From an uncultured bacterium (GTDB taxonomy: Bacteria; Bacteroidota; Ignavibacteria; Kapaibacteriales; UBA4661), in the NCBI GenBank assembly GCA_937899715.1, contig CALCNX010000031.1, positions 65,662 to 129,661 of the forward strand: DNA of 64,000 bases, written 5' to 3'. Of this stretch, positions 41,532 to 50,929 are shown in pieces. Each line of letters starts with the position of its first letter. The stretch's first letter is position 1. Below the pieces are notes generated by a model that was not told the DNA's origin, made no database searches, and worked only from the letters and a program-made list of their open reading frames with translations. The position numbers were made by a program, and so were the translations under genes.

Positions 41532-43808
41532 CTACACCATTCCGCTTCGTTTCCGCAAGAACCACTCCAACGCAAAAAATGTGAGTGCGGCAATGAGCAA
41601 CCAAGCCACATTCCAGAGAGCAATATCACTGCGGAGCGTGACAGGGCGTGCTTTATAGCCGGGGGCAGACTGAATGGCACGGCGCACGACATCGGGATTA
41701 CGGGCGGCTTCTTCGGCAGTGTAAAATTTGCCGCCGGTGGATTCTGCCAGATGCCGCAAAAATGCTGCATTCATGCGCAGATTTTGATACTCGATATTGA
41801 CTTTGCCGACGCTGAAGCGCCCAAAATCTTCGCCATATTTCTGGCTATTCACAAGCGCTGTGCCGACAAAACTATATTCACCTTCGCCCAAACCTTCTAC
41901 TGTCGCTGCATAGCGCCCACCGCCGAGCGCCGCCAGTACAACCTCACGGGACTGCTTGAGCGCCGTGCTTTGCAGAGTTACGCGCACATCCGCACCGTCA
42001 AGCGGGTTGTAGCTGCGGTCATAGACTTGCCCCGTCAGCTCCACTTTTTCGCCACTGCCATAGACTTTACGGGAAGACTTGATGCGCACAAATTTCCCTT
42101 GATCGCTGGTGGCAAGCCAGCGCAAGCCATTCTCGAAAAATGTTCCGAAAATATCCGGCACTTCGCGCCCTTTTGCTGCCTCTGCCGCAAACCCCAGCAA
42201 TTTCCAACGATACAGCCCATAACCCAAAATCGCTAACGATTTCGTATTGTTCAGCGTTCGCTGCACGATAAGCGGCTCGGCAAGCGGAACGTTATTGAGT
42301 TTGACGGTAGAAAGCACTTCGGCTTCGGGCTTAACGCGCACAAGCGTTTCGGTGCGAAAGAGCGGCGGAAGCTGATTCCATGCCTTCGCATCGTCATCCG
42401 TACCAATGAGTTTCATCACGGGGCTGGAAAGTGCTTGCTGTTTCACGTCGGGCAACGCCAGCATTTCCTGCTTGCTGCCGGAAAGCGTCGTAAAGGGCAG
42501 GTACGGCTCCAGTGGGCGAAGGCGCACCCAGTCAAGGTCTTGCGAGGCAATAAAGAGGACGGGTTTGCCGCGAGAAAGCTCTGTTTTGACGGCTTCAATC
42601 ACCGCAAGCGGCGTAACAGTAAGCGGGAAGCCGACGAGCACGATTGCTTCTGCATCCGAAAGGTCTTGGCGCAATGTCTCCAACGTGCGCTTTGGTGCGG
42701 CTTGCGGGGCGTTGGTTGTGCCGCTCGCACTGGCAGCATCATCCAGAAAGCCACCCTTCATGTCTTCCACATACACATTGCACTGAACGTTTTTATTGCC
42801 TTCCAGCGAGGAGCGAATAAAGGAAATATCGGGCGAAAGCTGGGAAGCCAGTACGAGGGTCTTCCGCTTGTTCTTCAATACATTCACAAATTCGGAAACG
42901 GCATTGTTTTTTGTGGTGAGTTCGCCTTCCAAGCCGCTTTGGTTCTTGATTTCAGCCGTCAGCGTGTGCATTCCGGCTTGCTTGGGCGTATAGATAATGC
43001 TCACAGTGCGTGATTCCGTGCCACGTAACGTAAGAGTTTGCTCAGAAATCGTTTCGCCGTTATCGCGGAGCGTAAGCCGTGCTGTGCCTTGCTCGAAGCC
43101 GCTTGTTTGCACGGTGATATTGATGGGCAGTTCGCTTTCCACATAGCCGACTTCGTTGGTGATAAGCGAGCGCACCGCAATATCTTTCGCTTCGGTGGAA
43201 TCGCCCACACCCACAACGAACACCGGGCGACCAAGCATTTCTGCAGCATAGAGCGGGTTTTCTCCTTCATTGAATGCACCGTCGGTCATAAGCAAGACGG
43301 CTTGCGTATTGGTGCGCTCGGCATCTTGAAAAATGTGCTGAAGCGGTTTTGCAATATTGGAAAACTGCCCCTCAAGACGCATTCCATCAGGACGAAAATC
43401 TTTCGCCGCCAGCGTAGCAATATCGTTATCGAAAAGCGTGACGGTGGAAGCCGCTTCGGGAAGCGCTTCATTCAATGTTTCGGGTTTGAGTGCTTTGAGT
43501 GCAGCCAGGTAATCAACCTTGCGGTCACGCGAGGCATCGCGCAAAGAGAGTGATTCCGAATTATCCAGCAGAATAGCCACGCGCGGCACTTCCTCGGTAG
43601 CACGGAGAACATTGACAATCGGCTCAAAGAGCGCAAAAAGTAAAATCCACAAGCCCAGAAGTCGCAGCGCCATCAGTGTATATCGCCGAAGCGGTGAAAC
43701 TGGCGGCGTGGTGATGCGATACGCATACCACGTCAAGGCAGCGGCTGCAATACCGCACAAAACAAGTAACCACCACGAGGCGCTGAGGCTAAAACTGTAT
43801 GAAGTCAT
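41532..43808 (-). CDS. Membrane-anchored VWA-domain protein
   Basis: 758 residues. Two N-terminal transmembrane helices (WWLLVLCGIAAAALTWYAY and LMALRLLGLWILLFALFEP), then a von Willebrand A domain (~75-220) with an intact metal site: LLDNSES (DxSxS) and LLMTDGAFNEG. Two beta-sandwich segments follow (residues ~225-310 and ~580-660), with a class I amidotransferase-like region between them (LRQDLSDAEAIVLVGFP), and a C-terminal helix (WNVAWLLIAALTFFALEWFL) ends the protein. Layout matches the large BatA-like/VWA proteins of Bacteroidota and Planctomycetes; function unknown. Its usual partners (MoxR, BatA/B) are not in the window. Confidence 0.83.
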   Translation of the reverse strand: MTSYSFSLSASWWLLVLCGIAAAALTWYAYRITTPPVSPLRRYTLMALRLLGLWILLFALFEPIVNVLRATEEVPRVAILLDNSESLSLRDASRDRKVDYLAALKALKPETLNEALPEAASTVTLFDNDIATLAAKDFRPDGMRLEGQFSNIAKPLQHIFQDAERTNTQAVLLMTDGAFNEGENPLYAAEMLGRPVFVVGVGDSTEAKDIAVRSLITNEVGYVESELPINITVQTSGFEQGTARLTLRDNGETISEQTLTLRGTESRTVSIIYTPKQAGMHTLTAEIKNQSGLEGELTTKNNAVSEFVNVLKNKRKTLVLASQLSPDISFIRSSLEGNKNVQCNVYVEDMKGGFLDDAASASGTTNAPQAAPKRTLETLRQDLSDAEAIVLVGFPLTVTPLAVIEAVKTELSRGKPVLFIASQDLDWVRLRPLEPYLPFTTLSGSKQEMLALPDVKQQALSSPVMKLIGTDDDAKAWNQLPPLFRTETLVRVKPEAEVLSTVKLNNVPLAEPLIVQRTLNNTKSLAILGYGLYRWKLLGFAAEAAKGREVPDIFGTFFENGLRWLATSDQGKFVRIKSSRKVYGSGEKVELTGQVYDRSYNPLDGADVRVTLQSTALKQSREVVLAALGGGRYAATVEGLGEGEYSFVGTALVNSQKYGEDFGRFSVGKVNIEYQNLRMNAAFLRHLAESTGGKFYTAEEAARNPDVVRRAIQSAPGYKARPVTLRSDIALWNVAWLLIAALTFFALEWFLRKRSGMV

Positions 43809-43973
43809 AGAAAAATGGTCAATTCAAACGGTGAGGGAAAATCATTCTGTGGAGAAATACGGAGGGACGGTTTCTCAGTTGCATGAAAAAATAATTTTGA
43901 AAATACGAAAAATCCCCGTACCTTTGAAATCTGTTTAGCGTAATTTTTGCCCCAAGCAAATAAAAACCGCTAA

Positions 43974-44047
43974 CGGGGTGTAGCTCAGCCCGGTAGAGCG
44001 CTACGTTCGGGACGTAGAGGCCGGAGGTTCGAGTCCTCTCACCCCGA
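43974..44047 (+). tRNA. tRNA-Pro (anticodon CGG)
   Basis: Full cloverleaf: acceptor CGGGGTG / CACCCCG with C1-G72 and discriminator A, as expected for proline; D-arm with AGCTCAGCCCGGTAGAGC; anticodon stem CTACG/CGTAG around TTCGGGA, anticodon CGG; T-arm GGAGGTTCGAGTCCTC. The CCA end is not encoded. Confidence 0.96.
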
Positions 44048-44049
44048 CG

Positions 44050-44073
44050 AAAGCCTAGCAAATGCTAGGCTTT
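44050..44073 (+). terminator. Terminator of tRNA-Pro
   Basis: Perfect 11-bp stem AAAGCCTAGCA / TGCTAGGCTTT with a 2-base loop, directly after the tRNA. Confidence 0.75.
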
Positions 44074-44173
44074 GTCGTTTATAGTACACACTTTGCACAT
44101 AGGTCAAAATAAATTTCCTTTGCTATCCCCAAAATGAAGTCGCGCAAGGTATATCCCGCAAAATGAGATATTC

Positions 44174-44809
44174 CTAAAACGTTCCTCCAAAACTAAGACC
44201 AAACCAAGGAAGCAGGGGAAAATTGTAAATATCGGTAGTTGAACTTTGAGGTTCTTTCTTTGAGCCTAATGGTATAAAACTTAAACCAAAATCTTTTGAA
44301 AAGATAGCACTTTTGAAAATAAGAGGTGTGAAACTAGCGCGAAAAAGAAAGCCGCCACCTTTTGGTTGGTATCGATAACCAATAATTCCCGCGATTGCTC
44401 CTAAACCATCATCGTGTATTGGTGGAATAAAACACATAAACCCACCGCCAAGTTCTAATTTATGACTACCCGGGCCAATTAAATGGCTAGTAGTACAAAC
44501 GAGCTGTAATCCTAGCCTATTTGCTTGAATTTGTGAGAAGGATTGCTGTCCGTTTGAATCTATTACACTCATACTACGTGTCCTGTCATAGACATAGAAA
44601 CCAAACCTTAAACTCCAATCGTCCGAAACTAAACGTTCAACATTAAAAGAGTATGTCCAATTACTTCCGGCTGCTTCCAGATAAGCATTATTCCATGCTG
44701 TGCGATATGCTACACTATCAGCTATGAAGAGCGAGTCCCGAATTTGGGTATGCGCAGGAACAGCCGTAAAAAGGAGACAAAAGAGGATAGAGATAAAAAT
44801 GTGCTTCAT
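44174..44809 (-). CDS. Small outer-membrane beta-barrel protein
   Basis: 211 residues. Signal peptide (IFISILFCLLFTAVPAHTQ), then strands with alternating hydrophobic/aromatic residues (NWTYSFNVERLVSDDWSLRFGFYVYDR, NRLGLQLVCTTSHLIG, HKLELGGGFMCFIPPI, GGGFLFRASFTPLIF), ending FPLLPWFGLSFGGTF with a terminal Phe as in outer-membrane barrels. No named family recognised. Base composition is more AT-rich than its neighbours. Single gene. Confidence 0.72.
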   Translation of the reverse strand: MKHIFISILFCLLFTAVPAHTQIRDSLFIADSVAYRTAWNNAYLEAAGSNWTYSFNVERLVSDDWSLRFGFYVYDRTRSMSVIDSNGQQSFSQIQANRLGLQLVCTTSHLIGPGSHKLELGGGFMCFIPPIHDDGLGAIAGIIGYRYQPKGGGFLFRASFTPLIFKSAIFSKDFGLSFIPLGSKKEPQSSTTDIYNFPLLPWFGLSFGGTF

Positions 44810-44877
44810 ACTTTTGAAAACAGAGGTTGAAAATCAACAAGTAAAAAACTATTGTAAACAGTCATAAAATCACAGAT

Positions 44878-45113
44878 TTATTTGCCCCTCGCCAACGACT
44901 TAAATACGCAGAAATCCTCTTCTACGACATGAATATCTCTTAGAAATAGTGAATCAGAAAGAGCCTGCTGCATCTGCTCAAACTTGGCGGCAGTAATAGT
45001 GGATGTCTTCGGTACAAAATCACTTCCGCATCTTCACCTGCCTGAAATGTAGGAACGGAAACTTGCAGGATGTGATTGTCAGGAACGCGAAGTTCTATGC
45101 GGTAAGTGTTCAT
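44878..45113 (-). pseudogene. Frameshifted small antitoxin-like gene
   Basis: The ATG at 45113 gives MNTYRIELRVPDNHILQVSV, PTFQAGEDAEVIL, the shape of short antitoxin-like proteins with a swapped-hairpin N-terminus (LPFQAGDxVEVIV in relatives, from memory). The frame then goes nonsensical and stops at 44940. One base away the reading resumes sensibly: VPKTSTITAAKFEQMQQAL, SDSLFLRDIHVVEEDF, ending at 44878. A single missing base in the GATTTTGTACCG stretch near 45022 explains it. No PIN or other toxin gene follows, so this is an orphan relic or a sequencing error. Confidence 0.6.
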
Positions 45114-45188
45114 TGAATCGGAGGAATATGTTTGAATAAATGGCTTTTCAAATGGCAATACAATTTACAGAACAAGTGATTAGACTGC

Positions 45189-45226
45189 AAAAAAAATCCC
45201 CCGCCGAAACCCATCCGGCGAGGGAT
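45189..45226 (-). terminator. Terminator of the aldehyde dehydrogenase gene
   Basis: On the minus strand: stem ATCCCTCGCCG / CGGCGGGGGAT with one mismatch, then T8. Located 38 bases after the stop. Confidence 0.88.
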
Positions 45227-45264
45227 ACCCTGCATCACTATCTTAAAAAATTGGTCTTGAACGA

Positions 45265-46746
45265 TTAGTAATTGTCAATCTGTGCACGCTGGAGTTTGCT
45301 GGAGAAATCCACATACACAGACTTCCACTCGGTGAAAATCTCGAATGCTGTCCAGCCGCCTTCGCGGTGTCCGTTACCCGTGCCTTTTACGCCACCGAAT
45401 GGCATATGTGCTTCTGCGCCGATGGTCGGCGCGTTAATGTAGGTGATGCCCGCTTCGATGTCACGGATAGCACGGAAGGCGCGATTCACGTCTGTGGTAA
45501 ACATACTTGATGACAAACCGTAAGCGCAATCATTGATAAGCTCAATAGCGTGATCAAAGGATTCGGCTTTTGTTACAGACAGCACCGGACCAAAAATTTC
45601 CTCGCGGAAAATACGCATATTCGGCGTTACATCAAGGAAAATCGTTGGCTTCACGAAGCAGCCCATGCCGAGTTTCGGACCGTCATCGCGTCCGCCGCCT
45701 AGTGCGAGTTTTGCACCTTCTTCACGACCAATTTCGATATATTTTTCGATTTTCGCAAGCTGACGCTCGTTAATGACGGGACCAACTTCCGTATCAGCAT
45801 CCAAGCCCGGTCCCAAGCGAAGTTTGGAAGCGCGAGTGATGAGTTTGTTGGTAAATTCGTCGTAAATGTCCTTGTGCAAAATCAGGCGTGATGTCGCTGT
45901 GCAACGCTGCCCCGTTGTACCGAATGCACCCCAAAGAACGCCTTCCAGTGCAAGGTCTTGGTCGCCGTCTTCCATGACTGCAAGCGCATTTTTGCCGCCC
46001 ATTTCGAGTGAGCATTTTTTGTTCATTTCGCCGCATTTTGCCGCAATTTTTTTGCCTGTTTCTGTTGAGCCTGTGAAGCCGATAAGCCGCACGTCGTTGT
46101 GCTCCACCAGTGCCGCTCCTGCTGCTCCTGCACCATGCACGACGTTAAACACACCTGCCGGAACGCCCGCTTCTTCAAGAATTTCTGCGAAAATATTTGC
46201 TGAGTGCGGGGAATCGTCGGAAGGCTTGAAAACGACGGTATTGCCGCAGACAAGCGCCGGAATAATTTTCCACGACGGCACGGCAATCGGGAAATTCCAC
46301 GCCGTGATAATGCCGCACACGCCAATCGGCATACGGAACGACATATTCATCTTGTTTTCCATCTCGCTGGGAGCGTTGAAGCCGAACAGACGACGCCCCT
46401 CGGTAGCAGCATAGTAGCAGGTATCTATGGCTTCCTGCACATCTCCAGCGGTCTCGAACGTTGGCTTGCCCATCTCTCGTGTCATAATGCGGGAAAGCTC
46501 GTCTTTGCGGCGTGTGAAAATATCGCCGGCTTTGCGCAAAATATCACCGCGTTTCGGAGCGGGCATTTTCATCCATGCGCGTTCGGCGGCTTTGCAGGCT
46601 TTCACGGCAGCATCAATGTCTGCTGATTCCGATAGGGGGAACTCGCCAATAACGTCGCGTTGGTCGGCAGGATTGAGATTTTGGTACGTTTTACCAGAGG
46701 CAGCCGATACCCATTTTCCGTTGATGTAATTTTTGAACTGTTCCAT
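45265..46746 (-). CDS. NAD(P)-dependent aldehyde dehydrogenase
   Basis: 493 residues. Landmarks: GVCGIITAWNFPIAVPSWKIIPALVCGNTVVFKPS, GFTGSTETGKKIAAKC (cofactor loop), catalytic Glu in LEMGGKNAL, catalytic Cys in TTGQRCTATSR, EEIFGPVLSV, and FGGVKGTGNGHREGG. It oxidises an aldehyde to a carboxylate in the cytoplasm. The motif set leans toward the 2-oxoglutarate semialdehyde / aminoadipate-semialdehyde-like branch, but the substrate cannot be fixed and no pathway genes adjoin it. ATG at 46746 chosen over a TTG five codons earlier. Single gene with its own terminator. Confidence 0.92.
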   Translation of the reverse strand: MEQFKNYINGKWVSAASGKTYQNLNPADQRDVIGEFPLSESADIDAAVKACKAAERAWMKMPAPKRGDILRKAGDIFTRRKDELSRIMTREMGKPTFETAGDVQEAIDTCYYAATEGRRLFGFNAPSEMENKMNMSFRMPIGVCGIITAWNFPIAVPSWKIIPALVCGNTVVFKPSDDSPHSANIFAEILEEAGVPAGVFNVVHGAGAAGAALVEHNDVRLIGFTGSTETGKKIAAKCGEMNKKCSLEMGGKNALAVMEDGDQDLALEGVLWGAFGTTGQRCTATSRLILHKDIYDEFTNKLITRASKLRLGPGLDADTEVGPVINERQLAKIEKYIEIGREEGAKLALGGGRDDGPKLGMGCFVKPTIFLDVTPNMRIFREEIFGPVLSVTKAESFDHAIELINDCAYGLSSSMFTTDVNRAFRAIRDIEAGITYINAPTIGAEAHMPFGGVKGTGNGHREGGWTAFEIFTEWKSVYVDFSSKLQRAQIDNY

Positions 46747-46861
46747 AGAACCTTGTTGCAACCTTTCTGAACAAACAAAATGAAGAATGAAGCGTTGTTT
46801 TTCGGACGCAAATATACGAACAATTCTGCGAACAACGAGTGTTTTTGCGAATACGGGTAGC

Positions 46862-48361
46862 TTACAAATCCTTCAAAAGCATCGTTACTGCCTCTGTCGC
46901 AAAGCGCACTGTCGGGAGTAGTGTAGGCAGGGCATTCAGACGGGCAAGCGGCTCAACATCACGCTTCAGGCACTCACGGAGGAATCTGGCGGCTAGTTCA
47001 GGAACCTCCATATTGTCTTCCTGCTCTTTGTGCTGCAAGCCAAGTGTTAATGCTGCTTTGCGCTGCTGCACATTCTTGCGAAACTCAAAGTCGAGCATAA
47101 AAAACGTCCTCAATACCAAGCGTTCATCAAAACCTTCTCGCACAAGAGCAAACTGCGAGCCGCCATCCAGCAACTCATCGGCGCGGCTCAAGAGGTCTTC
47201 CGCCAGCACCTCCTCCAAAATAGCGCGGGCTGCGGCTTGTGCATCATTTGTGAATGCAAATGCCTGTATCTGTGCGCTCACGTCCTGCCGCCATGCAGGA
47301 TTGCCAATAGCTGTTAAAGCCGCACGGCATGAATCCTCACTCCAGTCCGGCACAACAGCGCACAACCCCTGCTCTTGAAGCGACAAGGCACGTGATTGTT
47401 GGTCATCGAAAAGGCGATCTTGTGCAATAAAAACCGTTGGAACACCGCATAAAAGCAGCTCATAGACGGAATTATAGCCGCCCGCAGAAATCGCAGCGTC
47501 AAAAGCAGGCATGAATTCGATTGCATTAAAGCGCTGCAACCATCGCACGTTGGGAGCGTGAAACTCACGACCACGATACAACGCCCCTGCGCCACATACA
47601 AAGCAAATATGCGGCTCTGAAGCGGCAACCTTCGCAATCGCCTCAAACGCACGTTCTGCTTCATCGTCGCCTCCGCCGCCTGCGCTCACATACGCACAGA
47701 ACGCCTCCGAAGGCAATCCTAAATGCTGACGTGCTTCCTCGCGGGAAAGCAGCTCCGCCCGCTCACGGAGCATGATTGTGCCGACACTGCAAGTACGACC
47801 CTCCACTTCTTCGGGCAAATAATTTGTGCGTGAAAACGGCTCTTCGGTCGTGATGATGCGGTCGTACATTCGGAGCGCTGCCCGAAAATCCGGCTTTTGC
47901 GCCTGTTCCGCCCGCACAGCACGGCTTATGAGCACTTTCTTCATTCCGAAATCTGCAATACTGCCAAGCTCATGAAATGAACCATTGGGAAATGTATCAA
48001 CGACGAGAATGTCAGGCGCAAAAACACCCACCGAATTCCACACCCACTGTTTTGCAAGCCGCCTGTGTTGCTCGCGGGAAAGCCTTGCCACACGTGCGCC
48101 CGAAAAAGCGTGGCTGCCTGCGATAATTGTTTTGGAAGGAATTTTGAACGCCGGAAAACCGTTGTGATAGCAAAGCGCATCGGCTTCGCTAGAGGTTAGA
48201 AAAAGAAGTTCGGCATCAATGCCCAGAACGTCCGTGTAGCGCCGCACCCAACGATTTACCGCCACCAAACGGGACAAATGCCCCAGCCCTATGCCATTGA
48301 CGGCATAGTTCATAATGCGAAGCGAGGCGGGTGATTTCATAGCGGCTGTTATCAAACTCAT
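46862..48361 (-). CDS. MurG-like (GT-B fold) glycosyltransferase
   Basis: 499 residues. The N-terminal nucleotide-sugar fold begins NYAVNGIGLGHLSRLVAVNRW (Gly-rich loop of GT28/GT1-type enzymes). The C-terminal donor-binding half has YVSAGGGGDDEAERAF, VRWLQRFNAIEFMPAFDAAISAGGYNSVYELLLCGVPTVFIA, which is the MurG/UGT pattern. After ~390 there is a helical tail of ~110 residues not typical of the family. The start overlaps the stop of the upstream coiled-coil gene by one base (TAATG), so the two are translationally coupled. Acceptor unknown. Confidence 0.82.
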   Translation of the reverse strand: MSLITAAMKSPASLRIMNYAVNGIGLGHLSRLVAVNRWVRRYTDVLGIDAELLFLTSSEADALCYHNGFPAFKIPSKTIIAGSHAFSGARVARLSREQHRRLAKQWVWNSVGVFAPDILVVDTFPNGSFHELGSIADFGMKKVLISRAVRAEQAQKPDFRAALRMYDRIITTEEPFSRTNYLPEEVEGRTCSVGTIMLRERAELLSREEARQHLGLPSEAFCAYVSAGGGGDDEAERAFEAIAKVAASEPHICFVCGAGALYRGREFHAPNVRWLQRFNAIEFMPAFDAAISAGGYNSVYELLLCGVPTVFIAQDRLFDDQQSRALSLQEQGLCAVVPDWSEDSCRAALTAIGNPAWRQDVSAQIQAFAFTNDAQAAARAILEEVLAEDLLSRADELLDGGSQFALVREGFDERLVLRTFFMLDFEFRKNVQQRKAALTLGLQHKEQEDNMEVPELAARFLRECLKRDVEPLARLNALPTLLPTVRFATEAVTMLLKDL

Positions 48362-49659
48362 TACGAATTATCAGAATCATCAGCATTTGCGCCGTCGGTG
48401 GGCGCATAATCTGCCGGATTATACTCATAATCGGGATGCGATTCGTAATACTCTTGCACCTCCGGGATAAAATTCCCATCCAAACGCCCGTCGCTCATCA
48501 CGTCCCACCATAAAAACTCCTCAAAAGGCGAGATTCGATTGTAGTCGTCGAAACCGTAAATCACAGTGCCTGTGCGGTTGTAGCGGTGTATGGAGCGGTC
48601 ATAGCGTGTGGTGTCGCGTTTGAATTTTTTTGCAAATTGGTCATTTGTCCAGCGCTTATTGCGGAAACGGTGCGGGTCGGCGGTGTAACGGCGCGTTTCG
48701 TCGGCAAGGGTGCCGGATTTCTGGACAAGAGCATTCGTATCATCCGTTACTTTGCCCCGGAGCGCCCGCAGATACTCAATTTGGTGCTCTGTGCCATCGA
48801 ACTGCTTGAATGCTGATTCCAACGGTGCTTGTGCATCGGGCGAAGTAGCTGCAACCGACGCAAAAAGCCGTGCAACCGTTTGTTTGTCGTTGAGTGTGCA
48901 GTATTCCGCGATGGCTTCTTGAACTCGTTGTTTATAGATATTTTCTAACCCCGCAAGACGCTCCGATGCTTGGGTATGCTCACGCGCAAGTTTTTGCAGC
49001 GCCGAATATTCCTCGCGTAAGCGTTGAAGCGATGGCGCGAGTGTGCTGATACGGTCTTGAGCAGTGTTGTATTCCGAGAGTACATCCAGAAAATCGTTTA
49101 CGCCCATTTGCTTCATTATCGCGGCGGCATCTGCGTTGTCGGAATAATACTCCGGCGTAAGAAAGCGCATTATTCCTTGATGCACATAATCTTTACGACC
49201 ATACTTGTTCGCTCGCAGGCGCTCAAAGCCTTGCATAGAACCAATTTTTTTGAGTGTGGCTTCTGCCTGCGTGTAAAGCGGCTCCAATTCTGCAATTTGC
49301 GTGGTCAGTACGCCCGATTTTGGATTGGTAAGTGCATCCAATTTCTGAAATCCTTGATTCTGCTCAATGCTTGCAAGCTGCTCTTGCAGACTTTTTTGTT
49401 CCCGAAGATACTCAGCATACAAGCCCCCAAGCATTGGCTTTTGCAAGCGTGTGGCAAGCGTAGCGCAGTGCTCTTGCGTGAAGGAAGGTAGCAGAATGTC
49501 CGTCATTGCCCGAAGCGCCGCATCTTTTTTCTTTGTAAGCGTCGCAATTTGCTCGGCTTGGTCGCTCAAGACCGCATCAAAACGCGCGGCTTGTTCTTTG
49601 TAGAATTTCTGTTGTGCTTCGGCTTCACGGATAAAATCTTGGGTGGAGTAAGTATTCAT
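48361..49659 (-). CDS. Coiled-coil protein of unknown function
   Basis: 432 residues from the ATG at 49659 (MNTYSTQDFIREAEAQQ); the open frame upstream is not protein-like. Long helical and coiled-coil stretches (QKFYKEQAARFDAVLSDQAEQ, LREQKSLQEQLASIEQN, SLQRLREEYSALQKLAREH). The last 110 residues are Tyr/Asp/Asn/Arg-rich (RYDRSIHRYNRTGTVIYGFDDYN, EEFLWWDVMSDGRLDG) and end acidic. No signal peptide or membrane segment. Coupled by TAATG overlap to the glycosyltransferase. I do not recognise a family. Confidence 0.72.
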   Translation of the reverse strand: MNTYSTQDFIREAEAQQKFYKEQAARFDAVLSDQAEQIATLTKKKDAALRAMTDILLPSFTQEHCATLATRLQKPMLGGLYAEYLREQKSLQEQLASIEQNQGFQKLDALTNPKSGVLTTQIAELEPLYTQAEATLKKIGSMQGFERLRANKYGRKDYVHQGIMRFLTPEYYSDNADAAAIMKQMGVNDFLDVLSEYNTAQDRISTLAPSLQRLREEYSALQKLAREHTQASERLAGLENIYKQRVQEAIAEYCTLNDKQTVARLFASVAATSPDAQAPLESAFKQFDGTEHQIEYLRALRGKVTDDTNALVQKSGTLADETRRYTADPHRFRNKRWTNDQFAKKFKRDTTRYDRSIHRYNRTGTVIYGFDDYNRISPFEEFLWWDVMSDGRLDGNFIPEVQEYYESHPDYEYNPADYAPTDGANADDSDNS

Positions 49660-49912
49660 AGTTGGTCGTATGCCGATGAATAGTGCAGAACAAAGGATAG
49701 TGCAGAACAAAGGAAAGAATTGCTTTGAAAATATACAAACAAATTTCCTAATTCCCGCAGAACAGTGATTTTTGCCCGCCATTTGCGGCGGTATATTCTC
49801 GCTATCCTTGCGCCATTTCGATATTTGTGTTTTGTGGAAGCTATAAACATCGTAAATTTGTAGCCTTTGCAAAACACGATTGTTTGGCTTACTTTTTTAA
49901 GGAATCCCTACG

Positions 49913-50905
49913 TTGAACGCTCCCTCCAAAACCTTTCTCATCACCGGCGGTGCGGGCTTTATCGGCTCGCATTTGTCGAAGTATATCTTGCAGCGCGGGC
50001 ACACTGTCTTTGCGCTGGACAATCTTTCCACCGGCACAATAGATAATATCAACGACATTCGCTCCAATCCTGATTTTGCCGACCGCTTTCACTTTGTCCG
50101 CGACGACATTATGAACGAAATGGTGCTTGACCGCATCACTTCGCAGGTGGATATCGTCGTGCATTTGGCGGCGGCAGTGGGCGTGCAGCTTATCGTCGAA
50201 AAGCCGGTGCATACGATTGAAACGAATATCATGGGTAGCGAAGTTGTCTTGAAAACTGCTTTACGCTATGGTTGCCGTGTGATGCTCGCCAGCACATCGG
50301 AGGTCTATGGCAAGGGTGTCAAAATTCCGTTCAACGAAAATGACGACGTTCTTCTGGGTAATACCGGGAAATCGCGCTGGGCGTATGCTGCCAGCAAGAT
50401 GATTGACGAATTTTTGGGCTTGGCGTATCATCAGGAGTATGGCTTGGAAGTCGTACCGTTCCGTCTTTTCAATACCGTCGGAGCGCGTCAGACGGGTCGC
50501 TACGGCATGGTAATTCCACGCTTCGTGCAGCAGGCGCTTCGCGGCGAACCTATTCGTGTTTTTGGTGATGGCACACAAAGCCGCTGCTTTTGCGACGTGC
50601 GCGATGTTGTGGAAGCAATTTACGGCTTGTCGCTTCATGCAGAAGCACCCGGTAGGCTCTTCAACGTCGGCAGCCGCGAAGAAATCAGCATGATGGACTT
50701 GGCAAAGAAGGTCAAGGAACTGAGTGGTAGCACCTCCGACATCGTGCTTATTCCCTACGCAGAAGCATACCCGCCGGGATTCGAGGATATGCAGCGTCGT
50801 ATGCCCGACAACTCTCGTGTTCAGGAACTAACGGGCTGGAAACCAACACACACCCTTGAGCAGATTTTGAAGAGCGTTATTGATTTTGAGCGCTCGCGGA
50901 TGTAA
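49913..50905 (+). CDS. NAD-dependent nucleotide-sugar epimerase/dehydratase (extended SDR)
   Basis: 330 residues with a TTG start at 49913, supported by AAGGA 9 bases upstream and by the dinucleotide loop ITGGAGFIGSHL beginning eight codons in. Further motifs: VVHLAAAVGV, LASTSEVYG, catalytic YAASK, RLFNTVGARQTGRYGMVIPRF, RCFCDVRDVVEA. Closest in pattern to UDP-glucose 4-epimerase / UDP-glucuronate decarboxylase-like enzymes; product uncertain. It lies 24 bases before a glycosyltransferase on the same strand, suggesting an operon making a surface glycan. Confidence 0.9.
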   Translation: MNAPSKTFLITGGAGFIGSHLSKYILQRGHTVFALDNLSTGTIDNINDIRSNPDFADRFHFVRDDIMNEMVLDRITSQVDIVVHLAAAVGVQLIVEKPVHTIETNIMGSEVVLKTALRYGCRVMLASTSEVYGKGVKIPFNENDDVLLGNTGKSRWAYAASKMIDEFLGLAYHQEYGLEVVPFRLFNTVGARQTGRYGMVIPRFVQQALRGEPIRVFGDGTQSRCFCDVRDVVEAIYGLSLHAEAPGRLFNVGSREEISMMDLAKKVKELSGSTSDIVLIPYAEAYPPGFEDMQRRMPDNSRVQELTGWKPTHTLEQILKSVIDFERSRM

Positions 50906-50929
50906 CCTTTCCCCAACTGGCACAATACC

